A stretch of DNA of 64,000 bases from Pseudomonas vancouverensis (GCF_004348895.1 NZ_RRZK01000029.1:1-64000), one strand, 5' to 3'. Counted from the stretch's first letter, positions 53,103 to 61,328 are shown. A program made the numbers and translations. Notes: generated from the letters alone by a model not told the origin.

Positions 53103-53663
53103 TCAGGCGCTCTGGCGCAAACGTTGGTGAGCACCGAAGAACGGCAGGGCGCGCTCCACCGCCAGGCGAATACGCGCCTGCAACAGCTCGCAGCTGACGC
53201 GGTAGTTATTGAAGTCGGCTTCGCTGGCGTACACGCCCAAGGGCAAAGTCAACGACTGGAAAAAACTGAACAGCGGACGCAGCTGATGATCGATCACCAA
53301 CGCATGACGCGCACTGCCCCCCGTCGCAGCGAGCAGCACCGGCGTGTCGATCAACGCGTCCTGATCAATCAGGTCAAACAGATGCTTGAGCTGACCGGGG
53401 TACGAACCGCGATACACCGGCGACGCCACGATCAACAGATCCGCGCTCTCGATGGCCTGCAATTGCGCCTCGGTTTCAGCAGCCAATTCCTTGCGGCTCA
53501 ACGCACCACCCACATCGCGAGCAAGATCGGCCAGTTCAATGACGCGGCCGCTGATATTCAGATGCCGACCGACCTCATCGAGGATGGCCTGAGTGAGCAC
53601 CTGAGTGCGGGAAGGGCGGTAAGCGCCGCCGGAGACGGCGATAACGTTCAAAGGAGCAGTCAT
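53103..53663 (-). CDS. msuE: NAD(P)H-dependent FMN reductase MsuE
   Basis: A 186-residue flavodoxin-fold FMN reductase supplying FMNH2 to MsuD, MsuC and possibly to the flavin monooxygenases of the facing operon. The FMN phosphate-binding start (VSGGAYRPSRTQVL) and SPVYRGSYPGQLKHLFDLID, the family signature, are present. AGGAA precedes the start. It is the first gene of msuE-msuD-msuC-sfnR, with a sigma-54 promoter 50 bp upstream. Confidence 0.93.
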   Translation of the reverse strand: MTAPLNVIAVSGGAYRPSRTQVLTQAILDEVGRHLNISGRVIELADLARDVGGALSRKELAAETEAQLQAIESADLLIVASPVYRGSYPGQLKHLFDLIDQDALIDTPVLLAATGGSARHALVIDHQLRPLFSFFQSLTLPLGVYASEADFNNYRVSCELLQARIRLAVERALPFFGAHQRLRQSA

Positions 53664-53713
53664 GGTTGAATTCCTGTGCTGTCGCTCTACAAACAGAGAC
53701 GGTGACAGGGCTC

Positions 53714-53730
53714 AGCAAAAACCGATCCAA
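53714..53730 (-). promoter_or_regulatory. Sigma-54 promoter of the msuEDC-sfnR operon
   Basis: On the minus strand the sequence reads TTGGATCGGTTTTTGCT. Against YTGGCACGNNNNTTGCW only two positions differ, and the GG-N10-GC spacing is exact. It ends 51 bp before the msuE start. Together with sfnR in the same operon it implies positive feedback. Confidence 0.75.
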
Positions 53731-53835
53731 CCTTTATCTAACTGAAAATAAAGGGATTTTTATGGGTGAAAGGTTTTTTGTGTTGCTGCTCAACCAATTG
53801 TGTTGATGCACTGTCTGTGGGGAAACACTTGTGAG

Positions 53836-53853
53836 GTGTTGCCTTTCGGACAG
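53836..53853 (-). promoter_or_regulatory. Candidate SfnR enhancer site upstream of msuE
   Basis: Minus strand CTGTC-N8-AACAC, about 106 bp upstream of the -24 element, with the same layout as the site at 44117-44134. An overlapping inverted repeat AACAC-N7-GTGTT spans 53824-53840. Confidence 0.5.
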
Positions 53854-53962
53854 TTATAGAAGAGTGGTTATATTCTTAAAAGGAATTAATTATTATTTTG
53901 ATATTCGATTTTGTTTGTAGTGTGGGCGTTTGGCGCAGGAAGGTGCAGACCCTTCAGGCATA

Positions 53963-53999
53963 AAAAAAGGCACCGGCGATGATCGCCTGGTGCCTTTTT
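53963..53999. terminator. Bidirectional intrinsic terminator at the island edge
   Basis: AAAAAAGGCACCGGCGAT / ATCGCCTGGTGCCTTTTT forms a long stem-loop with A and T runs on opposite sides. On the minus strand it follows 13 nt after the tRNA-end-like sequence at 54013-54037, as a terminator would follow a tRNA gene. On the plus strand no gene leads into it. Confidence 0.85.
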
Positions 54000-54012
54000 C
54001 GTGTTGCTGATT

Positions 54013-54037
54013 TGGTGGGCCGGGGTAACTTGAATTC
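54013..54037 (-). other. tRNA-3'-end-like sequence, possible attachment-site remnant
   Basis: The minus strand reads TTCAAGT (T-loop consensus) then TACCCCGGCCCACCA, ending in CCA, with the terminator 13 nt further on. The 5' side (GATCGAA) cannot pair with the T-stem, so no complete tRNA is present. The register is one base short of a canonical T-stem plus acceptor. It could be the displaced 3' end of a tRNA gene left by island integration, or a coincidence. Confidence 0.3.
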
Positions 54038-54240
54038 GATCATTAAATTATTGATTTATATAGCTAATGTAGATCTTTAATTTTTGATTGGAATACCAAT
54101 TGGAATACGGCACTCCACTCGACCACCTGTTTGCACTCGATCTGACCCGCACGCTTAGTGGTGAGCGGCAGATATCTACTGGTCATCGGCCAGAGAAGGA
54201 GACGCTTGGCTGCGTTACGAAATCAGGGGCGATTCACTAT
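54038..54240. other. Non-coding gap at the distal end of the defence island
   Basis: A+T-rich at first (54038-54110), then of mixed composition. It contains a tandem direct repeat of ATTGGAATAC (54087-54096 and 54099-54108, 12-bp period). An open frame rightward from 54088 has no recognisable similarity and runs antisense into the restriction gene, so it is not called. No integrase remnant was recognised. Confidence 0.4.
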
Positions 54241-55236
54241 TTAACTCACCGGCCAGTAGATCCGCACCAGCGGCACCAGTGCACGCCCCTCCAGATCGAT
54301 GCTCTCGTAGTGGCTTACGATCAGGTCGGCCAAATCGTCCAGGTCGACCAAGGTGAGCTGAATGCTGGATCGTTCGGCTTCGTAGCGGGCCTCACGAGTG
54401 AAACCACCAGTACTAATAAACAAGCCTGAGTCACCTTCACGTAGCGCACCGATAAAGCTACGAATCGCGGGAGCCCCCATCGAACCATTGCGATGCTTTA
54501 CCTCAGCCTTGATACGTGGCTGAGTGAGGCCTAATCCATCGGGTGAGGCGATAACGTCTACCCCTCGATCTGGCCCCTTGGGTGATACCTTGGCTTTGTA
54601 ACCCATGGCGCGGAGTATGCTTGCCACCAATTCTTCCATCTCGTCAGGTAGCAGAGCGACGATTTTGTCTTTGATGAGCTCATGGCTTTGGGCCACAGTT
54701 TCATCTTTTAGCTGCTCCACTTCGGTTTCAACTTCATCTGTGTCATTGACCAGGGGGCTGGGAGCTTTACCCTCCAACACAGCTGTAAACACGTCGATGA
54801 TTTCCTGACTTATGGAGAAAAGCGTCAGAGTTGAGCCGAGGGAGTTTTTCGCTTTCTGTGGTAGCTGATCACGGCTGACTTTACCCAACCACTCAACCTT
54901 ACGAAGGTTGGCATAGTCGCCAACGGTATCAGGCTGATACTGATACTCGCCTTGGTCGATACCTAGGAGGTATTCCCGCGTTTCTGGATTATAGGTAACG
55001 ATGTGATCCCCGGCGGTGATTTGATCACGAAATTTTAGGATCATAGCGACCGCATTGGCGGTGGCCGAAGGTTTATCGTTGCCGTAAATCTCTATGTACT
55101 CTTGGCGCAGGCTGGCGCTTGTAGAGTATTGGGTTAAATCTCCTAGTTGTGACCAACCAATAGCGGCGTAACCCTTCTCAAAATCTTCTATGTAAACGCC
55201 TCCACGTCCAGCTCGAATCATCCAGTTATTCGACAT
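54241..55236 (-). CDS. Mrr-like restriction endonuclease with N-terminal reader-like domain
   Basis: A 331-residue protein. The C-terminal half (about 190-310) is an Mrr_cat PD-(D/E)xK nuclease: EELVASILRAMGYKAKVSPKGPDRGVDVIAS supplies Asp227, and IKAEVKHR supplies Glu245-x-Lys247, all intact. The N-terminal 120 residues (NWMIRAGRGGVYIEDFEKGYAAIGWSQLGDLTQ...GDHIVTYNPETREYLLGI) resemble the small beta-rich domains found in front of Mrr- and McrB-type nucleases, EVE/YTH-like and suspected of reading modified bases. The start at 55236 is favoured by AAGGGGGGG just upstream; the frame is open to 55341. It is the last gene of the defence operon, 88 nt after ptuB. Probably a type IV (modification-dependent) enzyme. 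Confidence 0.83.
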   Translation of the reverse strand: MSNNWMIRAGRGGVYIEDFEKGYAAIGWSQLGDLTQYSTSASLRQEYIEIYGNDKPSATANAVAMILKFRDQITAGDHIVTYNPETREYLLGIDQGEYQYQPDTVGDYANLRKVEWLGKVSRDQLPQKAKNSLGSTLTLFSISQEIIDVFTAVLEGKAPSPLVNDTDEVETEVEQLKDETVAQSHELIKDKIVALLPDEMEELVASILRAMGYKAKVSPKGPDRGVDVIASPDGLGLTQPRIKAEVKHRNGSMGAPAIRSFIGALREGDSGLFISTGGFTREARYEAERSSIQLTLVDLDDLADLIVSHYESIDLEGRALVPLVRIYWPVS

Positions 55237-55324
55237 ATGCCCCCCCCTTGGCTTTAATGACAATGTGCGGCCATTACTCACGCTGCCCCATCTAAACTCG
55301 TGGTCAACCAATCTATAACTAATC

Positions 55325-56218
55325 TCAAGCCTTGTGTTCATTGGACGGCCTAGGTTTCCCCGCGCTCATTGCGAACGCATCTGCAGTAGGCTCTCGTAAC
55401 GTCTTAAGTGCGGCTCTAGCGGTCGATGAAAAAGCTGAAGTTTCATGTATGAGATAATGAATTTCATGAGCATAAGTGTCCGCTATGCCTTGTGAGGCCG
55501 GACATCCATCATTCGCCAGCTTTATATGATTAATATAATTTGCGTAGTTTTGCCTTACTGTTGACCATAGGAGGCGTCTTTCCGTGATTAAAGAATCTGT
55601 ATTTAAGCCAAAATATTTAATTGTTGTGATGGCTCTCTCTTCGGCCCTTGGCGTTAGAATGCCCTCATTAAATATTGCCTCGCCCTTATCGTTAAAGCTT
55701 AAGCATTGATGATCAGACGGTGAAATTGGATCTAGGAACAAAGGTTTTTCTGCTATGTGCGGTACGTGGGATCCACCAGCCCTAGTGGCTTCTTCTATTA
55801 GTGGGAAAAAATTTCCTTTGATTCTATTAAGTTTTCCCTTTGAAATTCTATAGTTTGTAAGGTTAAATGCAAGCCAGTAATAGCCATCGTGTATTTTGTT
55901 TTTACTAAAGTCGTGAGTGGCTTTTTTGGGTCTCCAATGCTCTAGCTCGGCAGAGTCACCGGCAAACTTAGCTTCGCTGTACCAGCACTTATTGTAACTT
56001 ATTCCGAGAAGCCATTTTGTAAGCCTTTTGGAGCGCCAAAATCCAGATTTTTCTTCAATATATTTGTATTTTTCAGTTAATGTAATTGCGTTATCTAATA
56101 GCACTTTTTCGTGAGCGCTTGCTTGGGTGATCCAGTTTTTAATGACTTGCGGTACTCGGTCAATTTCACTTAATCTTTTATAGTCAGCCGTCTGGAAAGG
56201 CGCGTCGATATGAATCAT
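55325..56218 (-). CDS. ptuB: PtuB-like HNH endonuclease (Septu system)
   Basis: A 297-residue HNH-type nuclease. The metal/active region is NKCWYSEAKFAGDSAELEHWRPK (C78, E82, E93-His94, RPK) followed by DGYYWLAFNLTNY (111-123), giving the Cys-x-x-x-Glu ... EHxRPK ... GYYWLAxxxxN order of the PtuB/TIGR02646-like family. In Septu systems PtuB cleaves DNA or RNA under control of the PtuA ATPase. Here it overlaps the ATPase gene by four bases (ATGA). The longer C-terminus has no recognised domain. A+T-rich codons set it apart from the chromosome backbone. Confidence 0.82.
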   Translation of the reverse strand: MIHIDAPFQTADYKRLSEIDRVPQVIKNWITQASAHEKVLLDNAITLTEKYKYIEEKSGFWRSKRLTKWLLGISYNKCWYSEAKFAGDSAELEHWRPKKATHDFSKNKIHDGYYWLAFNLTNYRISKGKLNRIKGNFFPLIEEATRAGGSHVPHIAEKPLFLDPISPSDHQCLSFNDKGEAIFNEGILTPRAEERAITTIKYFGLNTDSLITERRLLWSTVRQNYANYINHIKLANDGCPASQGIADTYAHEIHYLIHETSAFSSTARAALKTLREPTADAFAMSAGKPRPSNEHKA

Positions 56219-57816
56219 TTCATGCCCTCTTCAGTCATGATCTTATTAAGATTTGAAAGGGCCAGCTTTTGAATTGCTTCATATTCTTCGTGGGTGTAGT
56301 TTGGCTTTTTAAAAATCTCGGATTCGCTCATTGCTTTAGCAAACCTAGAAAAATAAGGGTTGGGATGCGACACCGACTGACCCATTTCATCTAGCTCAAT
56401 ATTTATCAGGTGAATCTGCCAAAGCAATTTTCTCTTTTTAGAGTCATTGTCGACCCCGTCAAGAGCCTTTGAAATTTCAAATCTTCTATCGATTAATTCC
56501 TGTATGGAATTATCTAAGCTTGTTCGAATTCCATACAAATCGGATTGAATTATTGCTTCAATTCCCATGTTGATTGGGTCTTGTGTAGGTGTTTCAGATT
56601 GCTTTCCAGAGTCATCGCTCTCAGTTAGTACTCGAATCTGTTCGGCATACAGTGACGTCAACATTATTGGGTCGTGCGTGGTCAATACGACCTGGCTAGT
56701 TTGCCAAGCGTTGAGGTTACTACCTTCAATCTCGTGATCTAGAATCTTCTCAATTTGATCAAAGTAGCTTAATTTCCACCGAGGGTTTAAGTGCGTGTCC
56801 GGCTCGTCTAGCAGGAATAAAGACTCGTCACCTCTAGTGAACTTCATTAAGCCTAATACAGTTAATAGTTGGCGCTCACCTTCAGAAAGAGCTGAGAAAG
56901 TTAATTTCTTGCCGTCGATCAGCGTTACAGTTACTTGAACATATTCAAGCAGGTCTGCGATATAGGTGCTTTCAATGTTCTTGAAGAGCGATGTGGCATC
57001 TGGGTATTCTGAGGCCAAACCTTTTAGCGCACTATCATCCGATAAAAACAGATAAAGGCGATCCTGGGTCTCTGAGCGACCTCGAAAATCAACCGTTTTT
57101 CGTTCTGTATTATCAATAGGGGCGACAGCATAGCGCCACAAATTATCAAGAAATTCTTTGACCACGCCACGGGAATACCAGAATCGTGGATCTCCTTCTT
57201 CGCGCATAACTTCTGAAGGTTTACCTTTATACCAGTACGGTTTTTTCAGACAGAAAAGCACCGAGTCCAGCGATGCTATATTAAGCTGCTCCAACAGCTC
57301 TTTGCAGGACGGATCATCATCAACCAAGAAGGCTAAAAGCACGAAGAAACTATGAACATCGCGACAATAAAAAAAACGTCGAATTAACTGGTTATCACCC
57401 TTGGTAAGGGCCTCATAAAAACGTGTTTGATGCTTTACGAATAGTTGCTCAACTCGCTCGTTGGTTCCGGAGTAGTAGGTGAAGATGTTAAGCGGAAGAT
57501 ACTCATTAGCATAACTCTTTAGAAACGCAAACGATTTTTTGCCGCCATCAATCATGACTAGATTATTGAGCTTATTTTCAACATCAAATATGATTTTTAT
57601 ATCATGGCCTCGACACTCATAGGCCAGGGTGTAGCTAAAATCTGTTGATTCGCCTAGATCAATCGCCCTATAAATACAGACAATTATCTCAATAAGATTC
57701 GACTTCCCGACGCCATTCCGGCCAATCACCGTAGTAATTGGCGATTTATTGTCGAACGTTATTGTAAAGTCAACAAATCCCTTGTGGTTGGGTATCGTTA
57801 GTTCCTTTAACTTCAC
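56215..57816 (-). CDS. ptuA: PtuA-like AAA/ABC-type ATPase (Septu system)
   Basis: A 533-residue SMC/ABC-type ATPase. Walker A GRNGVGKSN (32-40, Lys38), signature LSEGERQ (310-316), Walker B LFLLDEPDTHLN (333-344) and the H-loop TTHDP (His381) are intact. A helical insertion lies between about 110 and 290, and a helical tail follows residue 430. This is the OLD/PtuA-like layout. It starts with GTG at 57816, with AGAGG 9 nt upstream inside the end of hsdS; only 3 nt separate the two genes. The pairing with the HNH gene supports a Septu-type defence module rather than a stand-alone OLD nuclease, as no TOPRIM domain is present. Confidence 0.83.
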   Translation of the reverse strand: MKLKELTIPNHKGFVDFTITFDNKSPITTVIGRNGVGKSNLIEIIVCIYRAIDLGESTDFSYTLAYECRGHDIKIIFDVENKLNNLVMIDGGKKSFAFLKSYANEYLPLNIFTYYSGTNERVEQLFVKHQTRFYEALTKGDNQLIRRFFYCRDVHSFFVLLAFLVDDDPSCKELLEQLNIASLDSVLFCLKKPYWYKGKPSEVMREEGDPRFWYSRGVVKEFLDNLWRYAVAPIDNTERKTVDFRGRSETQDRLYLFLSDDSALKGLASEYPDATSLFKNIESTYIADLLEYVQVTVTLIDGKKLTFSALSEGERQLLTVLGLMKFTRGDESLFLLDEPDTHLNPRWKLSYFDQIEKILDHEIEGSNLNAWQTSQVVLTTHDPIMLTSLYAEQIRVLTESDDSGKQSETPTQDPINMGIEAIIQSDLYGIRTSLDNSIQELIDRRFEISKALDGVDNDSKKRKLLWQIHLINIELDEMGQSVSHPNPYFSRFAKAMSESEIFKKPNYTHEEYEAIQKLALSNLNKIMTEEGMK

Positions 57817-57819
57817 TTT

Positions 57820-59838
57820 TTATGCCTCTTTAAATTCTGCGCTAGCCGGTTTTTTAATATACAGAGCGTCGATCTCTAACTTTAATTGGGCGTAAAACTC
57901 AGGAAGGCTTAGCCTTGTCTTGCCCCATACATCCTTCGCATCTGCCGAGCCGCCTAACTCAAGAATAATTGGCGCTATAATCGCATCATCCTCAAAATCT
58001 TCGTGATTTAGTGACAACGTTGTCGTGATTTTCATATCATTCGTATTGCTCTCGGGGGCTTCTGTGCCTTTTACGGGCTCACCAATCACACCATAGACTA
58101 CGGCCTGCGCCAGGTTCAGCTGCGTGGTTTGAACTTCGCATAGACGAGCTTTTAGTTGGTCGCACATAGCCAGAAGCTGATTAACTTTGTCAACTATTCG
58201 GATCTGCTCTTCTAATGGAGGGAGTGCAATTGCAAGCATCTGAATTTGATGTCTTGATACATTCTTCATTGAACTGCTTGTTCCACCAGCTATGCGAGCA
58301 TAATACGCCCTGGAACATTGTGAGTTATTTGCAAGGCTCAGATAACTCGGTGAGACATGTTCGCTAAAAGTAAATCTAATGATTTTGTCGCTCATCATTA
58401 GCTTCGTCTCAGTTCCAAATGGAACAACCACAGATCTCGCTACGAGCTCAGGTGTGTTTGCGCGAGATATTAGGAAGTCATTTTCCCGGACTTCAAGCTC
58501 TGGCCTTGGTTCTAAATTATCTGGTAGTCGTTTATTTTCTTGCGGTTTGAATTCACCCCAAGTAACTGCGCTAATTTTTAGAACACCCCAGGCATTTTTC
58601 TCTCTGGCGAAATCATGGCACTTTGGACTCCAGCCAGCTTCAGAATATTTTGTCAACGTATCAATTCTGCACCACTCCCATCCCTTAGGTAGCGAGTACG
58701 GTTTTTCCTCAACGGTAATTTCCGGCAGGGGGGTGGTGGTTCTGATTTTCCCCTCGTTGATAAGTTGTTTTTTATCAGCAACTATGCGTTTAAGTAATTC
58801 GCTGGCGGGCTCTTGAGCTGGATCCTGTGGGACTAGTTTCCCCATAACAGCCAGCTGTAAAATAGCCTTTTTAAGCTGTTCCACGGCAAAGTCGGTTGTT
58901 ATCAGCGTGTCGAAATGTTCACTCAGGCGTCCCCAGTTTTCGCTGAGGTCAATGTCATCTTTGGCGTTGGTTAAGGATTCCAGCAGAGTTTCGACCAGAA
59001 CTTGATGGGCTTCGATACCTGCTTCGGTGTGTTGCTCCAGCTGATCACAGAGGCCCATCAGCTCATCTACTTTCGCTACTATTCGTTCTTGTTCGGATAA
59101 AGGAGGGAAGCCAAATATTGCATTGTTTAATGTTCCTATTGTTACGTGTTTTAGCCCTACTGCGCCTTGAGCCATTTCAATGAAATGGTTCATGCAGCCA
59201 TTCACCGCTAGTCTCATGAATACAAGATTGATTTCATCAGTATGAAATACGCACTTGTTAATGTGCTGGTTAAGTGCTGCTTTACCGCGAGTCCAGATAA
59301 ATGCGCCAAAAGATGTGCCCGGCGTTCCTGACCAGCTAATTAGAAAAGAGCCATTGTCTATTCGATGATGGTCAGCTAGATCACCATCAAAGTAATTGAA
59401 TTCGGCCTTTTCATTATTAAGGTTCTGAATCCTCACAATTGGTAGGCCCGTTGTGGCCCAGTCGGATGACTTAAAAGCCCTTCCGTTGTACATCTCTACA
59501 AGATCACCAAGCTTGACCCACTGCCACTTAGCCGGCAGGGGAAAAGAAACATCTTTATTTTTAATTTCAGATAGTATTTTGGCTTTTTTTATTTTTTTAT
59601 CTTTGATTAACTGAGTTTTGGCATCAGCGATACGTTCTAGGAATTCACTTGCCGGTTCGTCATTTGGATCTTGCGGCACAAGCTTGCCGCGCACAGCCAG
59701 TTCCAGAATCAACTCTCGCAGTTTTTTGATGCCATAGAGCTCGCGTTTCTTGTTACTTCCACGACCCTGAGTTGCCTTGGCTCTGATGGCTGATGTCCAA
59801 AGACCAATATTGTCGGTTACCAGTTGTTCGGCCCCCAT
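57820..59838 (-). CDS. hsdS: Type I restriction-modification specificity subunit HsdS
   Basis: A 672-residue DNA-recognition subunit. Two target-recognition domains (about 100-270 and 385-560) are separated by conserved helices. The type I-B style repeat LxxAxLxLAVxGKLVPQDPxxEPASExLxRI occurs twice, at 43-70 and 325-352. Each recognition domain ends with a PPLxEQxRIVxKVxxL segment, followed by a coiled coil. Unusually, a C-terminal extension of about 75 residues (from about 595; IIAPIILELGGSADAKDVWGKTRLSLPEFYAQLKLEID) follows, winged-helix-like in appearance. The usual family length is 400-600. Its ATG overlaps the hsdM stop (TAATG). Confidence 0.92.
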   Translation of the reverse strand: MGAEQLVTDNIGLWTSAIRAKATQGRGSNKKRELYGIKKLRELILELAVRGKLVPQDPNDEPASEFLERIADAKTQLIKDKKIKKAKILSEIKNKDVSFPLPAKWQWVKLGDLVEMYNGRAFKSSDWATTGLPIVRIQNLNNEKAEFNYFDGDLADHHRIDNGSFLISWSGTPGTSFGAFIWTRGKAALNQHINKCVFHTDEINLVFMRLAVNGCMNHFIEMAQGAVGLKHVTIGTLNNAIFGFPPLSEQERIVAKVDELMGLCDQLEQHTEAGIEAHQVLVETLLESLTNAKDDIDLSENWGRLSEHFDTLITTDFAVEQLKKAILQLAVMGKLVPQDPAQEPASELLKRIVADKKQLINEGKIRTTTPLPEITVEEKPYSLPKGWEWCRIDTLTKYSEAGWSPKCHDFAREKNAWGVLKISAVTWGEFKPQENKRLPDNLEPRPELEVRENDFLISRANTPELVARSVVVPFGTETKLMMSDKIIRFTFSEHVSPSYLSLANNSQCSRAYYARIAGGTSSSMKNVSRHQIQMLAIALPPLEEQIRIVDKVNQLLAMCDQLKARLCEVQTTQLNLAQAVVYGVIGEPVKGTEAPESNTNDMKITTTLSLNHEDFEDDAIIAPIILELGGSADAKDVWGKTRLSLPEFYAQLKLEIDALYIKKPASAEFKEA

Positions 59839-61328
59839 TACCGCTGACCTTCTGTGTTGCTAGACAGCGCTTCGACAAGGATGCCTTTGAGTTGATCGCG
59901 AAGCGCTTGAATACCCGCTTGCTGTTGGTAGTAATCGGCCAGCAGTGTGTCTGGATCGTGTCCGATCTTTTCTTCTTGATGGGGATTTTTCATATCGAGG
60001 TTGTAGTTGCGTGCAACAATTTCCTCAATGCTCACCTGCCACGCTTGCTCGTTGGCTTGGCGTTTGTTACGGGCGAGTTTTTCTTGCTGAGTATCGCCTT
60101 CTCCCCACCAGTTGGCGCAATCACTAAAATCTTCTAGCTTCATGGGCTTGGTTTTGTTAAAGGCTTTAGTACCTGCAGGCAATGGCACTTCGTAGTACCA
60201 AATATCTTTAGTCGGCTGACCCTTCTCAAAGAACAAGATGTTGGTCTTGATGCTTGTGTAGGGTGCGAAGACGGAGTTAGGTAGTCGAACGATGGTGTGC
60301 AGGTTACACTCGTCCATCAGCATTTTTTTGATTTTGGTTTTTACACCTTCACCAAATAGAGTGCCGTCTGGAAGAACAACAGCAGCACGCCCTTTATCTT
60401 TTAGAACCTCGACGATCAGCTGTAGGAAAAGATCTGCGGTTTCGCGGGTTTGCATTTCAGCGGGAAAATTTTTCTCGATGCCGTCTTCTTCTGTGCCACC
60501 GAACGGCGGGTTGGAGACTATGACATCAATATCAGATGCCCAACTAGAGAGCGGCTTGTTGAGGGTGTTGCCGTGTTTGATCTGTACCGGAACTTCAATA
60601 CCGTGCAACAGCATGTTGGTGGTGCAAAGCAAGTGCGGTAGCTGCTTTTTCTCGACACCATGGATTTGCTTCTGCAGCGTTTGATGGTCTTCGGCAGTGG
60701 TGACGTAGTTTTGCTCGACGTGGTCAAACGCGCAGGCGAGGAAGCCGCCGGTGCCGCAAGCGGGGTCAAAAATAGTCTCGCCCAGCTTCGGATCGATCAT
60801 CTGCACGATAAAGCGGGTAACGGCTCGCGGTGTGTAGAACTCACCAGAGTTACCGGCGCTCTGCAGATCTTTTAGAATTTGCTCGTATATATCGCCGAAC
60901 AAATGCCGCTCTTTCGAGTCGGTAAAATCGATTTCATTGAGCTTGTTGATCATCTGACGCAACAGTGTGCCGTTCTTCATATAGTTGAAGGCATCACTAA
61001 AGGCTTCTTTGGCGACAAATCCTCGGGGATTTTTATCGATGGATACAGTGAGGCTCTTAAGTGTGGGGAACAGATCTTCGTTTATGAATTTCAGTAGTTC
61101 ATCGCCAGTAATGCCTTGATTATTGGTCGCCCAATTACGCCAAAAGTATCGCCCAGGAATGGGTGAGTAATAATTTTCCTGCTCGAACTCAAGCTGCTGC
61201 TCTTGAGCGTCAAATATTTTGAGGAACAACAACCAAGACATCTGGCCTAGGCGCTGGGCGTCGCCATCGACGCCGGCGTCTTTACGCATGATGTCTTGGA
61301 TGGACTTTATTACAGAGCTGACGGACAT
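59838..61328 (-). CDS. hsdM: Type I restriction-modification methyltransferase HsdM
   Basis: A 496-residue N6-adenine DNA methyltransferase subunit. The N-terminal HsdM_N bundle (IQDIMRKDAGVDGDAQRLGQMSWLLFLKIFD) leads to the Rossmann domain with motif I DPACGTGG (188-195) and the catalytic NPPF (273-276). GEFYTPRAVTRFIVQM is a further family signature. With HsdS it forms the M2S methylase, and with HsdR the restriction complex. It lies 81 nt downstream of hsdR on the same strand. Confidence 0.95.
   Translation of the reverse strand: MSVSSVIKSIQDIMRKDAGVDGDAQRLGQMSWLLFLKIFDAQEQQLEFEQENYYSPIPGRYFWRNWATNNQGITGDELLKFINEDLFPTLKSLTVSIDKNPRGFVAKEAFSDAFNYMKNGTLLRQMINKLNEIDFTDSKERHLFGDIYEQILKDLQSAGNSGEFYTPRAVTRFIVQMIDPKLGETIFDPACGTGGFLACAFDHVEQNYVTTAEDHQTLQKQIHGVEKKQLPHLLCTTNMLLHGIEVPVQIKHGNTLNKPLSSWASDIDVIVSNPPFGGTEEDGIEKNFPAEMQTRETADLFLQLIVEVLKDKGRAAVVLPDGTLFGEGVKTKIKKMLMDECNLHTIVRLPNSVFAPYTSIKTNILFFEKGQPTKDIWYYEVPLPAGTKAFNKTKPMKLEDFSDCANWWGEGDTQQEKLARNKRQANEQAWQVSIEEIVARNYNLDMKNPHQEEKIGHDPDTLLADYYQQQAGIQALRDQLKGILVEALSSNTEGQR

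Noticed and set aside
51601..53130. 509-residue and related plus-strand frames across msuD/msuC
   Set aside because: They run antisense to two overlapping genes with strong family signatures and have the typical low-complexity look of shadow frames.
54088..54429. 113-residue plus-strand frame at the island edge
   Set aside because: Its second half is antisense to the Mrr-like gene; the first half has no recognisable similarity and no ribosome site.
56215..57816. ATPase considered as an OLD-family nuclease or as a retron effector
   Set aside because: No TOPRIM domain follows the ATPase, and no reverse transcriptase or structured ncRNA is adjacent; the HNH neighbour fits PtuAB better.
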